From: Euglena gracilis
Lineage: Eukaryota > Euglenida > Euglenophyceae > Euglenales
Assembly (NCBI GenBank): GCA_039621445.1
Contig: CP154955.1
Location: forward strand, 29,705,471-29,769,470
Direction: 5' to 3'
Length of the DNA stretch: 64,000 nucleotides
In this document: piece after piece, positions 59,701 through 64,000 of the stretch
How the letters are laid out: each line of letters begins with the position of its first letter
Position numbering within the stretch: position 1 is the stretch's first letter
Program-made: the position numbers and the translations under genes
The notes under the pieces: generated by a model
The model's database searches: none
Told to the model about the DNA's origin: nothing
The model's input: only the letters and a program-made list of their open reading frames with translations

Positions 59701-60896
59701 TTGAAGAATTTGTTGAGCAATATGCTTCCTCATGCTCCAGTTTGATTTCCAGAATCAGTCTGGAAAACAAATGGCGGCAATTCACCCCCCCGGACCGCAA
59801 ATGGAAGTCGATAGATTTGTGGTACTCCAAGTGGCTTGCATTAGCAGCCGAGGTTGATGAGTTAGGGGAAAAGCAAATCAAAGAACAATTTGATGCGGTA
59901 TTACTGCGCTACATCCCCAAACTCATCAAGGAAATTCACCGCGAGGAACTCGCGGGACACATTTTGACTCTCGATGAGAGATGGAATTATGTTTCCAAAC
60001 AAATGAAGTTATCACAACTTCTGGGACAAATTGAATCGGCATATCACCACCACCCTACCGCGGGTGTACCCACCGGTTCTGTCTATGCAGTCCAAAGGAC
60101 TACCTCCCCAAAATCACCAAAATCACCATCCAGTGATTCCAAAACGCGCTATCCGCGCTCAAACCCCAAATCCCCGACACGGGAATCCAAACCGCGCTAT
60201 TCGCGCTCTTCTGACCAAGTTTCGGACAAAGTGTGCTTTTTGTGTAATCAACCGGGACATATGTCTCGCGAATGTCCGAACACCCAAGCGCGAAAGCGCA
60301 GTAAGAGCCCCCGAGGATCCCTCTCTTCCTGGAGTTCGCGTTCCTCACGATCTGCGCATTCGCAGCGGTCGGGATACCGATCAGGTGATGGAAGACCGCG
60401 TTCCCGTTCACCCCACCGCAATAGCGGACGTGATTTCAAACCGCGAGGTCGGTCCCCCCGCCCCCCTACCCGCAATCGGGATGCCAATCGCGATTCTTCG
60501 CGATCTCGGTCGCGAAGTGGGTCATCCTCTTCGCGATCTGACCGCGGTCGAGCGGATATCCGCTCCCCGCGTCGCTATGATGCCAAAAGGCAATCGCATT
60601 CGCGAACCGGTTGTTCCCTTTGTGGGTCTAAAGACCACCATTCATCCAAGTGCCCCCGGTCCCGCTCTCCCCGCCCTAGCCATGGTCATCGCGATTCCAA
60701 TCGCGGTTCTGCCAATAGGCAACGGGTTGGTTTCAAAATATCCTCTATCGAGGAAAAAGACCTGGTTTCGGGCAGGGAGGGGGATGCGAGCACCGAGGAT
60801 GAGTTGGCGGAAGACAGGAATGCCATTCGCGCGATACGCGCAATTTATTCTAGGAAGTCCACCATAGGCCAAAAGGCCGACTCCGATATGGAGTAG
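56748..60896 (+). pseudogene. gag: Element D gag (full length, two nonsense codons)
   Basis: About 1,380 codons from ATG 56,748 to TAG 60,894-60,896, the most complete gag here. The order is a Ser/Pro N-terminus with hairpin-forming repeats, the region starting DTGSFPALPSHPEMRL, a long coiled coil, a Pro-rich spacer, the capsid-like block (WDGDPTTWKQFF, DWEYYWDLKG, YSKWLALAAEVDELGE), knuckle 1 (CFLCNQPGHMSREC), an SR-rich linker with repeated RSRSRS-type dipeptides, knuckle 2 (CSLCGSKDHHSSKC) and an acidic tail ending SDME. In-frame TAA codons at 57,873-57,875 and 57,924-57,926 stand where element C has CAG and GAA, so this copy is interrupted. Everything after 57,926 remains open. Confidence 0.92.
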
Positions 60897-60932
60897 GGGA
60901 GCCCGAGGTCTGAGGGCACGGACCTCTGGGCT
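60894..60932 (+). promoter_or_regulatory. Element D gag-pol UAG readthrough site with stem-loop
   Basis: TAG, then GGG, then a stem-loop (60,900-60,932): AGCCC plus GAGGTCTG pairs with CGGACCTC plus GGGCT, with one bulged T and a 6-nt loop. The gag frame stays open past the stop into protease. Compared with element A, the only change in the stem turns a C-G pair into a U-G wobble, so pairing is kept. Confidence 0.78.
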
Positions 60933-62588
60933 GATGAACAGATGGAGGTAGGAACTGATCACCCCTGCCCCCCCTGCCCATCGGTCTTTTTGGTCGGTAC
61001 CCGGAAAATTTTCGGGTCCCCCACTCCCCGCGCCAAATTTTTGCTTGGAATGTTGAGCAAAGTAAGCCAAGGGTCATGGAACAGTTGGCGCAACAACAAT
61101 TTTACACCCGACCCTTCGCTTTGCGTACCCCCCATGGAACTTTTGGTCCAAGCGAAAATCAAAACTCAAAATTTCTGTGCACAAGCCAAAATTTTAGTCG
61201 ACACAGGGTGTCGAATCCCCCTTCTTTTCCGCAAAGGACTTATACCCACCCCCCTCTTGGTTCATGCCAAGAATCCCATCAAAATTATGACCGCTGACAA
61301 CAGCCCCATGTGCGGTGGTGACTTGGGATGCATTTTGGACATAGTCCTCCCCATTATCCCGAAGCACCACACACACCCCCCACAATTCCAAAATTTTCTG
61401 GGTACTTGGGCATTCGAGGCGAATATCGCCGGGTCAGATGTCATACTCGGTTTTCCGTTCCTCCGGCAACACCGATTGGTGGTGGATTGTCCTTCGCACG
61501 GTTTGCGCACTACCCCCCGCACACACACCACACCCCCGAACTTGTTCCCCGTGACATCCCCCAGGATGTCCCCCCGTATTTCCACAACGTTTTCCACAAC
61601 CGAAAACACCGTTTCCTACCCTAGGGGTAAAGAGAAAGCTGCCCCCCTACCCACCGCACTTTTACCGCTCGTTTCCCATGCGGTAGGGAAAGCCAGTAGC
61701 TTAACCCCGCACGTTTCGCTGGGTTCCCAGGCGAAAGCCCAAAGGCCTGAAGTAATTACGGTGTCGAGTAGCCGCCCAGCTGCACAACTTTTACGTTTTC
61801 CACCAGGTGTGTCGAGTTCAGACACCCCTGTACACCCCCCAGCAGCTACCCCAACCGACACCAACTTATGCACTGACACCCACACAAACGTGCACCACAT
61901 GCACCACCCCTCCTACCAATGCGCGCACTGTCGGAGAATCTCCGCTTACCATGATTTTGATTGTGGATGTCTAGTTGAAACTTCCAAACTAATCCGATTG
62001 GATCCCGCAACCGGGAATTCCCCCCCCCCTTCACCTGATAGTGGTACCTCTACACTTGACACGGATTTAATAGATAACCAAAAGGTGCACAACCTTGGTA
62101 CCATGGGTGATACACCCATCAGCACTCTTGGTAATTATGCACAGCTCACAAATCCACTTGGCAGTTTTTCGCAATTCGCGAAAGTGAATCGAGCACTACA
62201 GTGCAAAGGCATAGCCTCCCTCTTCGGATTTGCGCATAGCGCCCCCTGTGCGCCTATGGTGCTCTCCAACACCCCCGCGCATATCGCGCTTCCCGCACAT
62301 AGTGCGAATTCCGCGCATATCGCGCTTGCCGCACATAGTGCGAATCCCGCGCATATCGCGCATTCCGCGCTATCGCGCATCACCGATGATTGGGTATATG
62401 CCCAACCCACCCATGCCCCCCCGGGATTGAGTCCTATGGACATGTATGTGGATGATTCACAATTTCTTTGTTCTGTGTTACAGCGTGTTCCCCCCCTTCA
62501 GGATGTTGAGCAGATCTCCAAGTACACCAAGGATACCTGGAATGCTTTTCAATTTGGTCAATATCGAATTTTGAAACATTGGTTTTAA
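60897..62588 (+). CDS. pol: Element D pol N-terminus: protease, linker and Cys motif
   Basis: In phase with gag across the UAG; an internal ATG lies at 60,942. The aspartic protease signature ILVDTG falls near residue 86 from that ATG, with DVILGFPFL downstream. A long Pro/Thr/Ser linker follows, containing the conserved KAQRPEVITVSSSRPA and the Cys motif CAHC...DCGC also seen in element A. A tandem Ala-His-rich stretch (AHIALPAHSAN type, 62,270-62,390) is encoded by consecutive hairpins. The frame ends at a TAA at 62,586-62,588 caused by one extra T in TTTTAAAAAAA; element A reads through this point (ERWFSKIA). Confidence 0.88.
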   Translation, partial: GSPRSEGTDLWADEQMEVGTDHPCPPCPSVFLVGTRKIFGSPTPRAKFLLGMLSKVSQGSWNSWRNNNFTPDPSLCVPPMELLVQAKIKTQNFCAQAKILVDTGCRIPLLFRKGLIPTPLLVHAKNPIKIMTADNSPMCGGDLGCILDIVLPIIPKHHTHPPQFQNFLGTWAFEANIAGSDVILGFPFLRQHRLVVDCPSHGLRTTPRTHTTPPNLFPVTSPRMSPRISTTFSTTENTVSYPRGKEKAAPLPTALLPLVSHAVGKASSLTPHVSLGSQAKAQRPEVITVSSSRPAAQLLRFPPGVSSSDTPVHPPAATPTDTNLCTDTHTNVHHMHHPSYQCAHCRRISAYHDFDCGCLVETSKLIRLDPATGNSPPPSPDSGTSTLDTDLIDNQKVHNLGTMGDTPISTLGNYAQLTNPLGSFSQFAKVNRALQCKGIASLFGFAHSAPCAPMVLSNTPAHIALPAHSANSAHIALAAHSANPAHIAHSALSRITDDWVYAQPTHAPPGLSPMDMYVDDSQFLCSVLQRVPPLQDVEQISKYTKDTWNAFQFGQYRILKHWF

Positions 62589-64000
62589 AAAAATCGCCGA
62601 TATGGCGGATTCTTTTGATTTGACCTTAGAAATTGATGCATTCTCTTCCAACGCGCATTCGCGATTACCGCGACATTGGTCGCAACATTCTAACGCTTTT
62701 GATAAGTTCTGGGGAGACACTATCCTATGGATGCATCCACCCCTGAAACTTATCCCGCTTGTGGTAGAAAAGATTTTCCAGGATCAAGCGCGAGGCGCAT
62801 TACTTGTTCCTGTGAATCCCGAAGCGGAATGGTTTCAAAATTTGACTTATGTCACATTTTATTGGTGGGACCTACCAAACGATGTTCCTCTATTCGAGGA
62901 TTTCCGTGGAGTGGTATTACCACCTTTTCAAGAAATCATTTTCCGTGTATGTTTCTTTGACGCTTTTCATGTTTCTCAATCTCCACACCTGAATGTTAGT
63001 GTGTTGGATCATACCGACTATGTGGCAGCCGATACGGCTTTTGTCCATAATGCCGATAGGCATCCCCGTTCGGAACCCCCTATGGTCGATATGACCCATA
63101 AACAGGTTTCCGCTGTCATTGAAAGTGCAGGACAGCATCCAAAATCAGCAGAATTCTGTACGCGCATCAGTCGCGAATTTTCTGGTGTTTTGGAAAATCC
63201 TGTTTACGCTTGCGATATAGATCCCGCTATTCGCGGACCTTTTGGAGTTTGTAAGATAGAGCTTAAGGAAGGCGCAAAGCCAATGCATCGGAAATTTTTC
63301 CGTTGTTCCGGAGAAAGAGAGATAGCTCTCAATGAAATGATTGAAAAGCTCATAGAGCGGAAGTGGATCATCCCTTCCAAGAGTGAATGGACCTCCCAAG
63401 CTTTTGTGGTTCCTAAGCCCCCAGACCCATCAGGTCAGAAAAAGTGGAGGCTAGTACTGGATTATCGGTACTTAAATTCACAGACTAAGGATGACCCATT
63501 CCCGTTACCTCTAATAGAGGACCTTATCACAAAACAAGCGGATAACCGCTTGTGGTCAATTTTCGACCTGGAGGATGGTTTCCACCAAATGCATCTGGAT
63601 CCCGATTCGCAAGCCTATACGGCTTTTGTAACATCCAAAGGTGTTTACCAATGGACGGTTTTACCAATGGGTGTTAAGAATGGACCAGCAATGTTTCAGC
63701 GCATGATCCAATGGGTCTTACGGGATTTACCGTTTGCGCTGGTATACATTGATGATGTTTTGGTTGGTACCCCCCCTCCTTCAGCGAATACACACGAGAA
63801 TATTCTCGACATTCACTATCGTGATGTTCGCGCGGTATTAGCCGCATTTCTCAAACACAGACTTTTTGTCAAAGGTGCCAAAATGCACTTATTTCGCGAA
63901 ACGATAAAGTTTTGCGGTCACATTCTCAATAATGGCCAACGCCGAGCGGCGCCTAGCAAACTAGAGGCCATTAAGAAATGGACACCTGAGGTCATCAAGA
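62580..64000 (+). CDS. pol: Element D pol, reverse transcriptase part (frame-shifted, runs off the right edge)
   Basis: The +1 frame continues pol as FKKIADMADSFDL and stays open to the window end. It includes the pre-RT region (RLPRHWSQHSNAFDKFWGD), then RT: KWRLVLDYRYLN, FDLEDGFHQMHL and the catalytic YIDD at 63,745-63,756, then the FCGHIL and KWTPEVIK region just before the edge. It is the continuation of the protease frame; either a one-base insertion or +1 slippage on TTT-TAA separates the two. RNase H, integrase and chromodomain would lie beyond the window. Confidence 0.9.

Larger units (their letters stand above)
56036..64000 (+). mobile_element. Element D: Ty3/Gypsy chromovirus-family element, autonomous type, 3' end beyond the window
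   Basis: Inserted in Sat2. The order is 5' LTR, PBS, leader, gag, UAG readthrough site, protease, linker, RT (cut by the window edge). Protein similarity to element A runs along the entire visible length. Its LTR and gag are closer to those of B and C, which makes it the nearest autonomous relative of those defective copies. Visible lesions are two gag nonsense codons and one pol frameshift. Confidence 0.92.

Overview
The window is repeat-dominated eukaryotic nuclear DNA. It holds four copies of one Ty3/Gypsy chromovirus family (long Gag with two zinc knuckles; Pol with protease, reverse transcriptase, RNase H, integrase and a C-terminal chromodomain) embedded in two tandem satellites. There are no bacterial operons and no recognisable rRNA or tRNA genes. 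I cannot name the species. Satellites with a chromodomain retroelement suggest a heterochromatic (pericentromeric or subtelomeric) block; a protist host is only a guess.

Layout. (1) 1-15,167, minus strand: element A, running leftward as LTR, primer-binding-site array, gag, UAG, protease, RT/RNase H/integrase, chromodomain. It is followed by a very large unrecognised ORF (ORF3, at least 1,678 codons) that stays open to the window edge. (2) 15,168-27,477: about 58 head-to-tail copies of a 213-bp satellite (Sat1). (3) 27,478-33,911: a GC-rich ~216-bp satellite (Sat2) that flips orientation near 32,605. (4) 33,912-53,532: element C, inserted in Sat2 with 5-bp target duplications (agagg). Its gag is split at codon 5 by nested element B (34,683-43,597, target duplication acaac). 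(5) 53,533-56,035: Sat2 resumes in the inverted orientation. (6) 56,036-64,000: element D, plus strand, with LTR, PBS, gag and pol, leaving the window inside RT.

A and D are autonomous-type elements, each damaged by a few nonsense or frameshift lesions. B and C are derived copies that kept gag but lost protease, RT and integrase, and share an AT-rich 3' region. A and D share a near-identical UAG plus stem-loop at the gag/pol junction, which implies stop-codon readthrough.

The most unusual property is not a gene. Short perfect hairpins (stems of 4-7 bp, loops of 2-5 nt) occur very densely in gag, pol, ORF3, LTRs, leaders, AT-rich non-coding DNA and both satellites. Related repeats often keep the pairing while changing the stem sequence. 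This could be selected RNA structure or the footprint of a template-switching mutation process; the presence in satellites and non-coding DNA favours the latter.
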